Source: Piper betle (Eukaryota > Streptophyta > Magnoliopsida > Piperales > Piperaceae). Taken from it: a stretch of 64,000 nt of DNA. The first letter of the stretch is position 1, and every line of letters starts with the position of its first letter. Made by a program: the position numbers and the translations under genes. Under the pieces are notes generated by a model. It was not told the DNA's origin, searched no databases, and saw only the letters and a list, made by a program, of their open reading frames with translations. Location of the stretch: the NCBI GenBank assembly GCA_033002965.1, contig JAURVB010012900.1, forward strand, positions 1-64,000, read 5' to 3'. Shown here piece after piece: positions 32,701 to 43,656 of this stretch.

Positions 32701-34690
32701 TGCACAAGAACATGCCTTTAATGAACTTAAGGATAAATTGTGTAATGCACCTTTGCTTGCTTTACCTAACTTTGATAAGACTTTTGAAATTGAATGTGAT
32801 GCTAGTGGCATAGGAATTGGAGCTGTTTTGATGCAGGATCAAAGGCCACTAATGTATTTTAGTGAAAAGTTAAGTGGGGCAGCCTTGAAGTATCCAACAT
32901 ATGACAAGGAATTATATGCTTTGGTTCGAGCTTTGCAAGCATGGCAGCATTATTTGTGGCCTAGGGAGTTTGTGATACATACTGACCATGAAAGTTTAAA
33001 GCATTTGAAGGGTCAAGATAAGCTGAACCGTAGGCATGCCAAATGGGTGGAATTCATAGAAACATTCCCATATGTGATTAAGTACAAGCAAGGTAAAGAG
33101 AATGTGGTTGCTGACGCATTGTCCAGAAGGTACACTTTACTTAACTCGCTCAGTGCTAAATTATTAGGTTTTGAGTTTATAAAGGAGTTGTATCAACATG
33201 ATGATGATTTCAGTGATATATATGCATCCTGTGATAATGGGGTTGTTTCAGATGATTTTTATTTGTTTGACGGTTTCTTGTTTAAAAGAAATAGATTGTG
33301 CATTCCTAAGTGTTCTATGAGGGAATTGTTGATTAAGGAGGCACATGGAGGAGGCTTAATGGGGCATTTTGGGGTAATTAAGACCTATGATATGCTGTTA
33401 GAACATTTCTTTTGGCCTGGTATGAAACATGATGTGCATAAAGTTTGTGAGCATTGCATTACATGTAGAGAGGCTAAGTCTAGGTTGAAACCGCATGGTT
33501 TATACACACCATTACCCGTTCCTAGTGAACCTTGGACTGATTTGTCTATGGATTTTGTGCTTGGATTGCCTAGAACTAGGAAAGGTCGTGATAGTATCTT
33601 TGTTGTGGTTGATAGATTTAGTAAAATGGCTCATTTTATACCATGTCATAAAACTGATGATGCTAAGTTGATTGCTGATTTGTTTTTCAAGGAAGTTGTG
33701 CGTTTACATGGCATACCTAAGAGCATTGTTAGTGATCGTGATGTTAAGTTTTTGAGTCATTTTTGGCGTGTGTTATGGGGAAAGTTAGGAACTAAGCTAT
33801 TATTTTCAACTACTTGTCACCCTCAAACAGATGGGCAAACTGAAGTAGTTAATAGGACTTTGATTACTTTGCTTAGGGCAATCATAGAAAAGAACATTAG
33901 GACATGGGAGGATTGTTTACCATTTGTGGAGTTTGCTTACAATAGGGCTATTCATAGCACTACTCATTGTTCTCCATTTGAGATTGTTTATGGTTTTAAT
34001 CCACTCACTCCTATTGATTTATTGCCATTGCCACCTAACAATTTTGTGAGTGTTGATGCTAATTCTAAGGCAGATTTGGTGAAGAAGTTACATAAGCAAG
34101 TTAAGGAGAGGATTGAAAAGCAAAATGCTAAAGTAGCTTCGCGTGTGAACAAGGGAAGAAAGCCAATGATTTTTCAGCCTGGAGATTGGGTTTGGGTGCA
34201 TTTTCGCAAAGAAAGGTTTCCACTTCAAAGGAAATCTAAGCTCAATCCAAGAGGCGATGGTCCTTTTCAAATTCTTGAAAGGATTAATAACAATGCATAC
34301 AAAGTGGATCTACCCGGTGAGTATAATGTTAGTGCTTCATTTAATGTGGCTGATTTGAGTCCTTTTGATATAGGTGATGCTTTTGATTCGAGGACGAATC
34401 CTTTTGAGGAGAGGGGAAATGTTATGGAGCAGCCTACACGCCATGAAGATGAGCATGGTCAAGAAGGCAAGGATCAAGTGGAAGAAGTTTCTAGTCCGAT
34501 TAGCCTGCCTCAAGGACCTATAACAAGGTCTAAATCTAAGAAGCTTCAACAAGCCTTAATTCATCATTTACAAGGCTTAGTGAATTCAGCTAGTGAAGAG
34601 TTACAAGGACATCAAAGCTTTGGTGCAAATGCAACTCAAGTTCAATACAACTTAATTCAAGTCCAAGTTACTACTAATGGGTTTAATTAA
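29771..34690 (+). CDS. gag-pol: H Gag-Pol polyprotein, intact (1639 residues)
   Basis: One frame encodes all retrotransposition proteins, to be cut by its own protease. I chose ATG 29771 (MSNNSEDTE): the frame opens earlier only from a GTG, and a splice acceptor sits just before this ATG. Order: N-terminal helix and RGG-rich linker (residues 1-120), capsid (about 127-307), zinc knuckle [14 protein letters not shown] (365-378), protease with DGG in place of DSG/DTG (466), RT with YFDD (861-864; metal-binding D863, D864), RNase H (first Asp 1010), integrase zinc region HHCC (about 1190-1236) and integrase core D1261, D1322, E1358, i.e. DD35E spacing. The RT and Gag patches ([25 protein letters not shown]) are typical of the CRM lineage of plant chromoviruses. 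No classical chromodomain follows; instead residues 1551-1639 are encoded inside the 3' LTR and include [14 protein letters not shown], which may correspond to the CRM C-terminal region. No stop, frameshift or missing catalytic residue was found. Confidence 0.93.
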   Translation: MSNNSEDTETGRIHDPRLLREAQQGEFARFTRAMEDMREMLAHMNTRLEAVERATPNRNEGNRRGGNRMPQFNDLEEGVNDYHADDDDVGMGVPRGGGRGGRGLGRGRGRVQDNPLYGRNRGNDEVVDKNLGSIKHKIPNFQGKTDPVAYLQWEKQVELIFDCHQFSEEKRVKLAVTQFSDYAIAWWDHLVTSRRRNLEYPIDNWYDLKSVMRKRFVPKHFHRELVQKLQVLRQGSRSVDDYYKEMEMIMTRADIEEEVETTMARFLAGLNKEIADRVDLQPYGDLEEMVHIAVKVEKQIQGRGVARYVSKPYSNFNSTWKRDGKSDFKGGNKGAYDVAKGKAESTSKEKSKIEEPKGRNRDIKCWKCQGVGHISKECPNKRAMILRNGEVVTDEEEGNNESDEDEMPELDSCSDGSIEEPIKGDMLVTRRALNTQVKEDCNEEQRDNLFHTRCHVQGKACSLIVDGGSCTNAVSTFLINRLGLSTIPHPRPYKLQWLNDCGEVKVNRQSIISFSIGKYHEEQLCDVVPMHAGDILLGRPWQFDRKTKHDGYLNRYHFTKDGRKIILTPLSSKEVYEDQCKLERLRVEAEKKEKERKTSALESENQTSDKKKGKEKVEQIQPREKNAKNVSLIARKSEVRQALYSNRPVFVLLCKGAYLATNELDPSLSSVFIDLLQEFEDVFPEDMPSGLPPIRGIEHQIDFIPGAAIPNRPAYRTNPSETKEIQKQVEELLAKGYVRESLSPCSVPVILVPKKDGTWRMCVDCRAINKITVKYRYPIPRLDDMLDELYGSCLFTKIDLKSGYYQIRMNVGDEWKTAFKTKYGLYEWLVMPFGLTNAPSTFMRLMHHVLREYLGKFVVVYFDDILIYSKCLDDHIMHVRLVLETLRQEKLHANLKKCSFCMDKVNFLGFVVSSQGVEVDEEKVRAIKEWPQPKNASEVRSFHGLAGFYRRFIKNFSTIAAPLNELVKKNVGFVWGDAQEHAFNELKDKLCNAPLLALPNFDKTFEIECDASGIGIGAVLMQDQRPLMYFSEKLSGAALKYPTYDKELYALVRALQAWQHYLWPREFVIHTDHESLKHLKGQDKLNRRHAKWVEFIETFPYVIKYKQGKENVVADALSRRYTLLNSLSAKLLGFEFIKELYQHDDDFSDIYASCDNGVVSDDFYLFDGFLFKRNRLCIPKCSMRELLIKEAHGGGLMGHFGVIKTYDMLLEHFFWPGMKHDVHKVCEHCITCREAKSRLKPHGLYTPLPVPSEPWTDLSMDFVLGLPRTRKGRDSIFVVVDRFSKMAHFIPCHKTDDAKLIADLFFKEVVRLHGIPKSIVSDRDVKFLSHFWRVLWGKLGTKLLFSTTCHPQTDGQTEVVNRTLITLLRAIIEKNIRTWEDCLPFVEFAYNRAIHSTTHCSPFEIVYGFNPLTPIDLLPLPPNNFVSVDANSKADLVKKLHKQVKERIEKQNAKVASRVNKGRKPMIFQPGDWVWVHFRKERFPLQRKSKLNPRGDGPFQILERINNNAYKVDLPGEYNVSASFNVADLSPFDIGDAFDSRTNPFEERGNVMEQPTRHEDEHGQEGKDQVEEVSSPISLPQGPITRSKSKKLQQALIHHLQGLVNSASEELQGHQSFGANATQVQYNLIQVQVTTNGFN
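34406..34419 (+). promoter_or_regulatory. H polypurine tract, inside the coding region
   Basis: gaggagaggggaaa directly before the 3' LTR start TGTTATGG; the same bases encode the Glu-Glu-Arg-Gly-Asn stretch of the polyprotein, so the tract is under both coding and priming constraint. Confidence 0.9.
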
Positions 34691-35188
34691 GTTTGTAATG
34701 TGCCATATATGTTATGGGCTGGCCCAAATAGGCTTGGGAGGGTTATTTAAGCTTTGTATTTTGGGTTTTATTTTGTTAAGTAATGGGCTGGACGAATTTG
34801 CCTATTATAAGCCCATTAGTTTTATTTAGTTTTAGGGTTTCCTTTGTAAAGGCTATATATAGATGCCTTAACCTTTTGCTACAGGACGACCTGGAAGTAA
34901 GAAGAAAAACACCTAAAAGCCTTTGCTTTTATCTTTGTGTTCTTGAGTAGAATACATGCTTTAAGAAACATTCAAGTGGATTGATCATCTGTCTTGTGGA
35001 GTGTTTCGAAATTGGGATTTAGAAACAAGTTTTCTTAATTCTGATTCTTGATCATCTTTCTAAGAAATCTGAGTTCTAGCCTTTTCTTAGGGGTTGTTGC
35101 TGAATTGTTATTGGGGTTTTCATGTTAATGTGTTGGGGGTTCCAATATAAAAGGGGTTCTCAAGCTTATTCATGGAGGTTCCATATCA
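34420..35188 (+). mobile_element. H 3' LTR (first 271 bp coding)
   Basis: 769 bp, same ends as the 5' LTR. The gag-pol stop TAA is at 34688-34690. The remaining part carries the TATA box (34854-34861) and untranslated sequence. Confidence 0.95.
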
Positions 35189-35682
35189 GCTTTACTAATC
35201 TCAGAATGACGTGAGAGACAAATTACTAATCTCAGAATGACCTGAGGAATAATTACTCTTTACTTGTGTAATAATAATAATAAAAACGAGTTAAATGATA
35301 ATAGGGATTATATTGACTTGTTTAATTTAATTATGTTGCTTAGTGGTTTTATCACTAACGTGGAATTGCCTTCACAGGTGAGCAGCTTTGGGATTAAAGA
35401 ATAGAAGTGTGGTTGGTGGTTCTTTTACCAACCTAGGTATGATGAATAGATAACAAAGTTGGACTTCCTTATTATTCTCTTGTGTTATAAATGTGGCTAT
35501 GGAAAACGGTCCGAGACTGTGGGACAGTTTTCTTAAATTTTTAGAGAACATGATTTATTGTTATGATTAATATTATATATTGCAAGACTTTTTGCTGTAT
35601 TTAAATTCATGTTTAGGAAGGTTACATTTACATCAACTATATTTTTAAGTAACACCCAGTCCGGTTCGGGCGGGTCGTTACA
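35189..35682 (+). mobile_element. Element A2, 3' LTR, part 2 (after H)
   Basis: Resumes with gctttactaatctcag, the last array monomers, the conserved box (35353-35383) and the LTR end ...GGGTCGTTACA at 35682. The flanking sequence is a C-like fragment; no A2 target duplication can be scored because its left LTR start is lost. Confidence 0.85.
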
Positions 35683-37304
35683 AACATAAGACCTACATAT
35701 ATAATACAAAAATAGTTAGTGACGAGTGTTACAGGTCCGAACAATAACTAGTACAAACTAGCAAGTGGAATCTGATATTCCACAGGAAAGGGAAAAAATA
35801 TATATATTTCTCCATGTGAACTCTTAAAGGGCATTTACTGAGTAGCCACCAAGCTGGACACCTGATAGCATGAAAGCTAGATAAATTTATACATAGGCCA
35901 GGGATGGTAATTATATATATAGCCCTAAAGTAACTTGTGGTGGATATTATTTTCATAATCAACCTTGATATATCTCATCGTCGAGGGTTTTTAATCACAA
36001 AAGTAAAATACATCTAAATGGCAGGGTGGGGTTCGATAAAACAACTATTAAACACGTTCTACGATCTATAAGTCAAATCAACGATAGACTAAAGGGATAA
36101 GGATGAGAAGAGTCATAATGGACCGGTAGTCTAAACCCAAAGCGTGACATCTCATCTGCAATGAGCTCGGACTCCGAAACATACATCAAAACCCACTAGT
36201 ATGTAAAATAATGACATCTTTATATAATGCATGCTACGGGGTGTGCTTACATCATTAATTGCATCACAATAAAGAAAATTGTGCTAAACAAACCTACACT
36301 AAACATCCAACACGCAAATTGAGACATAATATGAAAAATAACTAATCTCCTTGAAAGATAGATAAATAATAAATACTTAAAAATAAATAATACTCTAATA
36401 ATAAAATAATAATATAATTATACTATATAAATACACGGCTAACATGAGTATATATCAACATATACTCATGTTAATATACATATAAATAAATAAATAAATA
36501 ATAATTAGATAAATATATAAATACACAAATAGTTAATATTAATTAATCATAAATAATACTAATAGTATAGCTATCAAATATAGAATACATAATAAATAAA
36601 AATAAATAATAACATACATGCGAACAAACAAATAGATAAATAATATATATATATATATATATAAAGCTCGGATCTAGACTGTCCAAAGTCGAAAATAACT
36701 CAAGGCCTAAAAGTGACTCTATAGGCGGTAATAAAGGCAAGAAGGTTAAATAGGCCTCGAAACCTTGAACTCAATTAAGCGAAAATCTATAACTCAAATA
36801 AAGCTTGGCTCACTGGGGCGATCCGGTAGTCCAAAATCCCTAAGAATGTGTAAAGGAGATACCGTGAAAATTCCAAATAGATAGAAAACACTGCAAGAGC
36901 ATAGATCTAGCCCTAAAACCCTGGCTAACATAAAAAAAAATTGTATACCTCGTGTATTTATTAATAACTCATGTATTGTTATAATATAACTAAAGCTATC
37001 ATATGCTTGTCAAAAATACTTACCCTACATAACATGCTCATAGGGCCATCTGGTCCCAAACTAATGGTCTGAAAACTTGTCTAGCTTGAACTCACTCGAA
37101 CTAACTTAGGACTTGCCTAAACTGGGTAAAACTATAAGCAGATAAAACCTTAACCTGAAGCTAAGGTTCTTACCACTTTAAGAGTCTGTGTGAAGTTCAA
37201 GTTTTAGGGTATGTTACTCTGGCATTTGATGATGTATCTATTTGATTATATTCATGCGTTACGGGTATGTAGAATAGGAAACCATGACCATTACTTATCA
37301 TTTT
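35683..37304 (-). mobile_element. C-related LTR fragment
   Basis: The stretch 35722-35765 (gacgagtgttaca ... ataactagta) matches 11849-11885 of the C solo LTR, same orientation. The remaining 1.5 kb is AT-rich with a short TA run at 36642-36662 and no gene-like ORF. Neither LTR end is present. F is inserted at its right limit. Confidence 0.45.
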
Positions 37305-37631
37305 TGTAAAGACCCGGAAAATATATATATATATATATATTTGACGCGGTGGGATCGAACGTTGGTATCCATGAATTTGTTTAAATTATTTACCTGCTAC
37401 CCGGTTAATTATTAATTACCCGGTCAAGTGGAAAGTATTAGTTAACCGGTTAAGTATTTTTACCCGGTTAAGTAAACCATACCATTTAACCGTTTAAACT
37501 AGTAAAGTGAACCATACCATTTAAGAGGTTGAGTGAAAAGGTTAAGTGAACCGTGTTAATTACCCAATTACGCGGTTAAAGGAATTATGGTGAAAGGGTG
37601 CTTCCACAAACCCTAGCTGTCATTTATTCTT

Positions 37632-37638
37632 TATAAAA
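37632..37638 (+). promoter_or_regulatory. F TATA box (5' LTR)
   Basis: tataaaa in 'attctttataaaaggaga'. Same site in the 3' LTR at 49447-49453 and a weaker form in A at 5599-5605. Confidence 0.7.
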
Positions 37639-37645
37639 GGAGAAG

Positions 37646-37815
37646 GGGTCGTTGAACTTAAGAAATACCAATGGATGATGGGGTGTGAGAATTTAATGAA
37701 GGGGTCGATGAACTTAGGAAATACCAATGGATGATGGGGTGTGAGAATTTAATGAAGGGGTCGTTGAACCTAGGAAATACCAATGGATGATGGGGTATGA
37801 GAATTTAATGGAGGG
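37646..37815 (+). repeat. Three tandem ~60-bp units downstream of the F TATA box
   Basis: Each unit contains 'gaaataccaatggatgatgg' and 'gagaatttaatg'. The same three units occur in the 3' LTR (49458-49630) with a few differences. They lie just after the TATA box, so would be transcribed leader. Confidence 0.85.
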
Positions 37816-38110
37816 AATGGTTGAAGTGTATATATATGCAGGAGGAGGGAGTATTTCATCCCTCATCTCCGTCCCAGGCGACCTCCCCATTACTGTATTA
37901 GGGTTCACGGGTCATAGTCAGACGTAATCACAAATCAGGTACGTATAATAGATAGAACATCATACTTTCCTTGTTGGTAGCCTAGGTCGGCCTGAGCCCA
38001 GATTCGACTACCATGCACCAAGTGCTACCGGGGTTAATGAATTGACTCAATCCGACACTGGGTCGTGTTATGTACGTGAATTTTGTAATGCATCGACATT
38101 GTTTTGGAGT

Positions 38111-38575
38111 AGTGATAGCCACCCCATAAAAAGGCTACGGCCGGGGTGTGTGAGGCACTGGCACTGGAGTGCAGTGATAGCCGCCCCATAAAAAGGCTAC
38201 GGCCGGGGTGTGTGAGTCCTCGCACTAGAATTGGTAGTGAGAGCTTCCCCACAAACGGGGCATAGCAATCACCTGAGTGCAGTGATAGCCGCCCCACAAA
38301 AAGGCTACGGCCGGGGTGTGCAAGGCATTGGCACTGGAGTGCAGTGATAGCCTCCCCATAAAAAGGCTACGGCCGGGGTGTGCGAGGCACTGGCACTAGA
38401 ATTGGTAGTGAGAGCTTCCCCACAAACGGGCATAGCAATCACCCGAGTGCAGTGATAGCTACCCCACAAAAAGGCTACGGCCGGGGTGTGCGAGGCACTG
38501 GCACTGGAGACGGTAGTGGTAGCCTCCCCACAAAAAAGGCTACGGTCGGGGTGTGCGGATCACAGCGGATACCTC
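38111..38575 (+). repeat. Higher-order GC-rich tandem array in the F 5' LTR
   Basis: Unit starts at 38111, 38173, 38236, 38281, 38343, 38406, 38451 and 38515. Two unit types: X (about 62 bp, 'agtgatagccgccccataaa') and Y (45 bp, 'agtgagagcttccccacaaa'), in the order X X Y X X Y X X. X units can pair tagcc with ggcta, or ccccc with gggg; Y units can pair cccc with gggg around a six-base loop. Confidence 0.9.
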
Positions 38576-38947
38576 CTCCGCATTGTTTTGGAGTATAGCG
38601 GAATCGCTCCACCGCATATTAAAATAAACATAAGGAAATAGTGGAATGTACTTGTCTTGTTTTATCTATTATACTACTTAGTGTTGTAATCACTAACGCG
38701 GAATTGCCTCCGCAGGTATGCAAATACGAGATTAGGAGATTGACATCCAGAGTATGGAGCAAAATAAATATGAGGACTCTTTTTTATTTAATTGAGAAAT
38801 AAGTGTGGCTGCTGGGAAACGGTCCAAGACTGTGGGATCTTTATATATGTTTTTGTTAAATAAAAAATGTTAGTCATATTTACTTAATTGTGAGTAACAC
38901 CTGGCCAGCTAGGCCCACAATATCGTGAAAAATGGCGGGTCGTTACA

Positions 38948-39125
38948 GGTGGCATCAGAGCAAGGTTTCCCAAAAGCTCACATCTTATGACTCAAGTACT
39001 TTGTTGAAGAGTCCAATATTTATCTTTCTCCAATAGGGTATGTCATTAGGGAATTAGTGGACCTCCCTAATAAACCTAAGTAATCATTGAAAAAAAATAA
39101 TGAACCATAACGGAATAAATTTTAG
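38948..39125 (+). promoter_or_regulatory. F primer binding site and leader
   Basis: tggcatcagagc (38950-38961) differs by one base from tggtatcagagc. Leader to the gag ATG at 39126 is non-coding. Confidence 0.8.
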
Positions 39126-40043
39126 ATGGCAGGCACCCGAAGGAAGTCGAGCCAAGCTGCGCAGTCGGACACAAACCTTGAGAGTGTGTTAGGCCAAATT
39201 TTGACGGCCATACAGGGACTAGCGCAGGCTTCAGAAAATACCAGTTCTGTGGTTCAGAACATGGTGCAGAGGTTACCGGGATTGGTAATGGGGAATGGAG
39301 CTCCAAATTCGGCTGCGGGTCCTAGTAACATCCCAAATGGGGATCAGGGGAGCGCCCAAGAGCGGGTAGGAATAGCTGACCCGGGCGAGCGAGGAGAACT
39401 TCCAAACCCGGTGCCACCGGTAGTCCGACAAGTGGTACTGCCAGATGGGGATGACAGTGATCGATACACTGTAGAGAAATTCCGAAAGAACGGAGCTGAG
39501 GTATTCATTGGAGGGACTGATCCAATGAAGGCGGAGAGTTGGTTGGACATTACTGAAAAAGCATTTAGAGCTCTCTCTGTGCCTCATCGCCATCAAGTGA
39601 GGTTGGCGACATGCATGCTTCAGGAGGAAGCATCCTATTGGTGGAAGTCCATGGAGAAGACTGTGTTCCATCAACGGGAGATTTCGTCCATTCCTTGGGC
39701 GGAATTTGTAACAGCTTTCAATGGACAATATTTTCCTTAGTCTGTTGTCCAAAAGAAAGCACTGGAATTTGCCACTCTAACTCAGAAGGATGATTCAGTC
39801 CGAGAGTATGCCCAAAATTTCTTGCAATTGGAGAGATTTGCATCTGGGAGTCTGGCAACTGCCTGGGCCAGAGCAGACAAATTTTTCTGGGGGTTAAAGC
39901 CAGAATTGAGGAGTAGGGTAGCTACGGCGCTAAGAGGCACTATAACCGAAGTGATTGAAGCAGCCACTACTCATGAGTTGGTGTACGACTATGTCCGTGC
40001 ACAGAAACAGGGGAAGGCTACTATGCAACATAAGAATGCCAAC
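39126..40043 (+). pseudogene. F gag, N-terminal part, with nonsense codon, cut by D2
   Basis: ATG 39126 (MAGTRRKSSQ). The capsid domain (about 39450-40010) is well preserved ([29 protein letters not shown]). An in-frame TAG at 39738-39740 follows NGQYFP; other copies have coding triplets there. After the stop the same frame stays open to the D2 insertion at 40044. The inserted length plus duplication is a multiple of three and the frame is the same beyond it, so apart from the TAG and the D2 insert the gag frame is unbroken. Confidence 0.9.
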
Positions 40044-41649
40044 TGTCACAGGGCTGTATCGAGGACCCAATTTTTCGCCCTCAAATACAGATCTGTGCAG
40101 CGTATTCCCCTCCTAGGAACACTCAGCCTTCCACAAGCACGCAGCAACTTGCAGAAATCTGCAACTCGGAAACAACTCCGCACACGGTCACACTCACAGC
40201 CACGAACTCCTTTGCCACACCGATACTCAATATCGCTACCGATATGAGGATACCGGCTACCAACAAACAATGCACCAACCACGATCACGCACCAGCCCGT
40301 GATCCAGCCTTCTCGAGTATCAGTACTCCTTACCGATCAAGTCTCGAGAGTCACCAAACACCTCGCTCGTGTTCGGTCGTGCCGGTCTCTGCCCTGCTCG
40401 TCACCGCGACTTGTCCTCGTAACTAAGTCACGTTGTAAACGTCGACCCCGACCTGGAAACAGACGCTACTTGTCTACATGCGACAAACAACAAGCAACAC
40501 ACAGAGATACGGGAAAATTCCCAACCTTATATTACAACACTATGAATACAAGGATACAAGCACTCGACCTCGTATCAAGTACCTGCTCGGCGCTGTGGAC
40601 AGCCCCCACACGCCTCGCCTTGGGCTACTCGCTCACCCTAAGACTACCCGCAAGTCGTGGACATGCAAGCCCCACAACTTGACCTCTCGACCCTCACTCG
40701 ACAGGTCTAACCCTTCGGCCCTCGCAGCTCGAAGGAACGGAACAACACCGAAAGGAACCCTGGTCTAGGGGCAGCACCCGACTGCTCCGACAGTCCCCCA
40801 TTCTCGACCATGGTGGTTCTCCTCCCTCGAGAACCCGACTGCTCCGACAATCCTCCTTTCTCTACTACATGTTGTTCTCTCTTGTCTTGGCTGTTCTCTA
40901 CACAAGGATAACATCTCCTTATATAGACACCCGGCTGAAGTGCTGCACGCCAACACATGCACCCCTTGGTGCTTGGTGTTCCGGCTTCCACCCCTTTGGT
41001 GCGAGCACGGTCACCTGGTTGAGACCCCTGGCTCGAACCAGCTGACCAAAGTATCAACCTCTGTGAGTACGGTCCAGCAAAACCATGCACATGCACGATA
41101 ACCCCAAGTCCCGCAAACCGCTCCTTCACTTGGCTCGGTCATCGGCACCAACGCGCACCCATGCTACTCGAATTGCTCGGTAGCGCAAACATGCTCGGTC
41201 GTGGTGCTTGGCCATTCGCACCCATCGCTCCCGGTACTCGCGACTCCGCTGCTCGATAGAGTCTCCCGGCTAAGCTCGACCTCGCACGCGACTGGAACCC
41301 GCCACGCTTGATACGCAGCATCGGTATGCTCGGTACTCCTTACCGATCATGACCGCTGCAGCAACTATCGGTACTGTCCGATATCTCGCTCGGTACAGCA
41401 ACTCCCCCGATAGACCCCATGCACCAAACAGCACCCAACTGCCGCTACGTACGCTATCGCATACCGGTCCTCCCTCGGTCCTCCGATAGCGCGCATGCAC
41501 CACTGTCTGATCAATGCAAATAGCACGAATCAGCACTGGTTGTTTCACCACACTCGAGTAACCCCTGTTACCCATCATGGACGTGGGAAATACTAGGAAC
41601 AACCCTCAACCCTAGTGTCCCGGTCATGCCCGTGACTAGACCTGTAACA
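40044..41649 (-). mobile_element. D2 3' LTR
   Basis: On - starts TGTTACAGGTC at 41649 and ends ...CTGTGACA at 40044. TATA box tatataa on - at 40925-40919. Its start region matches D1 ('ggttgttcct-g-attccc-acgtccatga'). Confidence 0.93.
40919..40925 (-). promoter_or_regulatory. D2 TATA box (3' LTR)
   Basis: tatataa on the minus strand in 'ggtgtctatataaggaga'; the same site is at 44535-44541 in the 5' LTR, where it would drive the element. Confidence 0.65.
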
Positions 41650-42837
41650 GTTCTCCCCCACCAATGAGAGCCGATGTCCTCATCGGAGAGTTTGTCACGG
41701 TCCATTTTCCCAAATCGAACTTGATCCTCCACCTTGTTATGTCCTCCGCCAAGAGATTCTTCCTGCCTCATACAAGAAGACTCAGCCTCCCCTCGGCTTC
41801 CTCTTGGTATAGACAAACCTGCAACGACTCCGCTCTATGTACCATAGGCCCGCTGCTAAGTGGTACCAGCTCCTCTTCCATTGCATCGTCCCCGATCTGT
41901 TGCGCTTCAGACCTCGCATGTACTCCTACACACTCCATCGACTATGCACTTTAGCCTCCCAGTTCATCATGAAACTCGGACTAACAACTCCCTGTGGTTC
42001 CGAAAGTTGCTGGCTACAAGCACCCCCTTCAAGACTCTGCAATGTCGCTAGTGATTCAAGAACCTCGATTGGTTTTCTCCATCTCCGTGTAAAGCACTGC
42101 TGGCTACTCTTCCAGCACGAACTCACCTCATCTAGTGGCTGTCTAGACAAGTTGGAATGAAGAAGTTTGGATTTGCCTCGCTGCAACCCAAACACGGTAA
42201 GTGAAACCCTAACTCCGGATTTATCACCTACTCCATCAGCTCGCAATATCTGCTCTCTAGTGTCTTTGGTCGAACATGGAGGTGGATACTCCATAAAGGC
42301 TACTAGCTTCCAGACTCTGTCCCCTACACTCCCAGTGCTGGACATTTCCTCCCTCCCGAGGAAAAAGCTGATCTCCCGTCGGCACCTCATCCCCGTCTGG
42401 TGGTACTCCAGATGCAATGAGTATCCTTGTGCCTTGTCAGTGATTTTCATCAACCAGTGACCCGAACGAACATCAGGTACTTCCATCCCTCTCCATGGAT
42501 GTACTCCCCCTGAATGATCCATGCCTCATGCATGTGTTGCTGCCTCTCCCCGTAGACAAAGGGATAGAGCACCCTCCTGCATCTACGCAGCAACTCGTTC
42601 GTGTAATCCCGGACATACTTCCTGAAGTAGTTGGCTAACTTCTGGAAGCTCCATACTCGGACTACAGTGCTAGCCTTCAGCCAATCCACCCCTAGCTGAA
42701 ACCTAGACTTCCCCACACGCACCTTGCCAACATTATGCCCAACGGACTCCACTGCTCTTCTCTGATCCATCCTCGGACCAAGCAGCACCTTCGGTCCTCT
42801 AGGTATCCCTGCTGACACCCGGGCTGGGGCCTTGGTG
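41650..42837 (-). pseudogene. D2 collapsed pol remnant and purine tract
   Basis: On - a frame ending at 42450 contains LGVDWLKAS, resembling the conserved protease end 'LGMDWL', and 25 residues later FQKLANYFRKYVRDY, resembling the RT thumb motif 'FLGLANYYRRFI-DY'. The RT palm that should lie between is absent. A further 198-residue frame (42522-41926) has no family I recognise; one patch (RRREISFF...GDRVW) faintly recalls the integrase C terminus. The element ends with a purine-rich tract, tggtgggggagaac, next to the 3' LTR. The deletions parallel D1. Confidence 0.65.
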
Positions 42838-43540
42838 ACCTCCACCAAGCGCTCGCAGCTTTCCTCTAGATTAAACCACTGTTTGATGTAGTCCCTCACG
42901 GTTCCTGTAAGTCGAAGCTCCTTCAAAGCCTCACTTGCCACCCATGCGGTATAAGTCGGCAAAACCTGATCCCTAAGTTCTCCCCTCATGGCCTCCCACG
43001 TCTCGATCATAGGACGACCCGCATGCTCATCGTCCTGGGTGCGTGTCCTTCATCAGCAGTTAAGAACATACTGGATATCGAGACTTGCCTATGAGTAGGG
43101 ATCTTCGCAGCTCAAAAATACTCCTCCGAGTCCCAGATGAAGTTCTTCTCTCCCGAACTTCGTTGGCTTCCGGCACCTTAAGCCTTCCTGGTGTTTCGGC
43201 TGCATGGTCAGCAGCAATCTGCTGAGGTGAGGGGAGTAGTGCCCGCTTCAGAAGAGCAACATCCTCCTGCACTATCTCCAAACTCGCCCTGAGATGCTCC
43301 AACATCTCAGCCATCTCGTTCCTTGCATCGCTGGATTCCGGATGCTCGCCAACCCTCAACACCTCCTTGGTCAAGTTCCAGTTGGACAAACACCGGGTGA
43401 TTATTATCCTCACCATTGGTCGGCCCTCCAACCAACACCTCCAGCCTTGCAACTCGCTCTCCGAGAGCATTTGTGGACCTCGTGTCCACCACCTGGTTGG
43501 TTCGTCGGTAGATCTGTGATGCCTTCGTGTACGACCATGC
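42838..43540 (-). pseudogene. D2 gag, frameshifted
   Basis: Homologous to D1 Gag: DTRSTNALGERVARLEVLVGG, AAETPGRLKVPEA, WEAMRGELRDQVLPTYTAWV and LTGTVRDYIKQW appear in different frames. The ATG of D1 is GTG here (about 43492), there are frameshifts near 43380, 43140 and 43060, and the zinc knuckle is not found. It cannot make Gag. Confidence 0.8.
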
Positions 43541-43643
43541 AATTCTGCAACTTGGCCACCCTACTCTGGTATACCGCTACCTGAGTTACGCAACCAAGCC
43601 TCAATTCCGCTACCAGCTTTTGCTGTAGCGCCACTTGAGCCTT

Positions 43644-43656
43644 GCTCTGATACCTC
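43644..43656 (-). promoter_or_regulatory. D2 primer binding site
   Basis: On - gaggtatcagagc follows the LTR end, matching the tRNA-Met site as in D1. Confidence 0.85.

Larger units (their letters stand above)
28461..35188 (+). mobile_element. Element H: full-length CRM-like Ty3/gypsy chromovirus
   Basis: A 6728-bp complete element with target duplication gcttt (28456-28460 and 35189-35193). It has two LTRs of 769-770 bp (TGTTATGG...CATATCA), an exact tRNA-Met primer site, one uninterrupted Gag-Pol frame and a purine tract. By eye the LTRs differ only in the length of one A run (about 29193 versus 35151), so the insertion is very recent. It is the only element here that looks capable of full autonomy. 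It landed in the A2 3' LTR next to the tandem array. Confidence 0.95.
37305..38947 (+). mobile_element. F 5' LTR
   Basis: 1643 bp. Order: (AT)n at 37319-37340, repeated acccggtt motifs, a TATA box, three near-identical copies of a ~60-bp unit ('ggggtcgttgaac-taggaaatacc' 37650-37810), a splice-like tract, the higher-order GC-rich array, the conserved box (38691-38720) and the LTR end. Confidence 0.95.

Noticed and set aside
38111..38575. CRISPR-like array
   Set aside because: Units are directly adjacent, have no unique spacers, and sit inside plant LTRs.
39273..39752. 159-residue antisense ORF over F gag
   Set aside because: It is a shadow of gag on the opposite strand; the same shadow appears over the gag remnants of A and A2.
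40229..40768. 96- to 127-residue ORFs repeated at 40299-40768 and 43912-44381
   Set aside because: They lie on the strand opposite to the D2 LTR sense and occur in both LTRs; no protein similarity.
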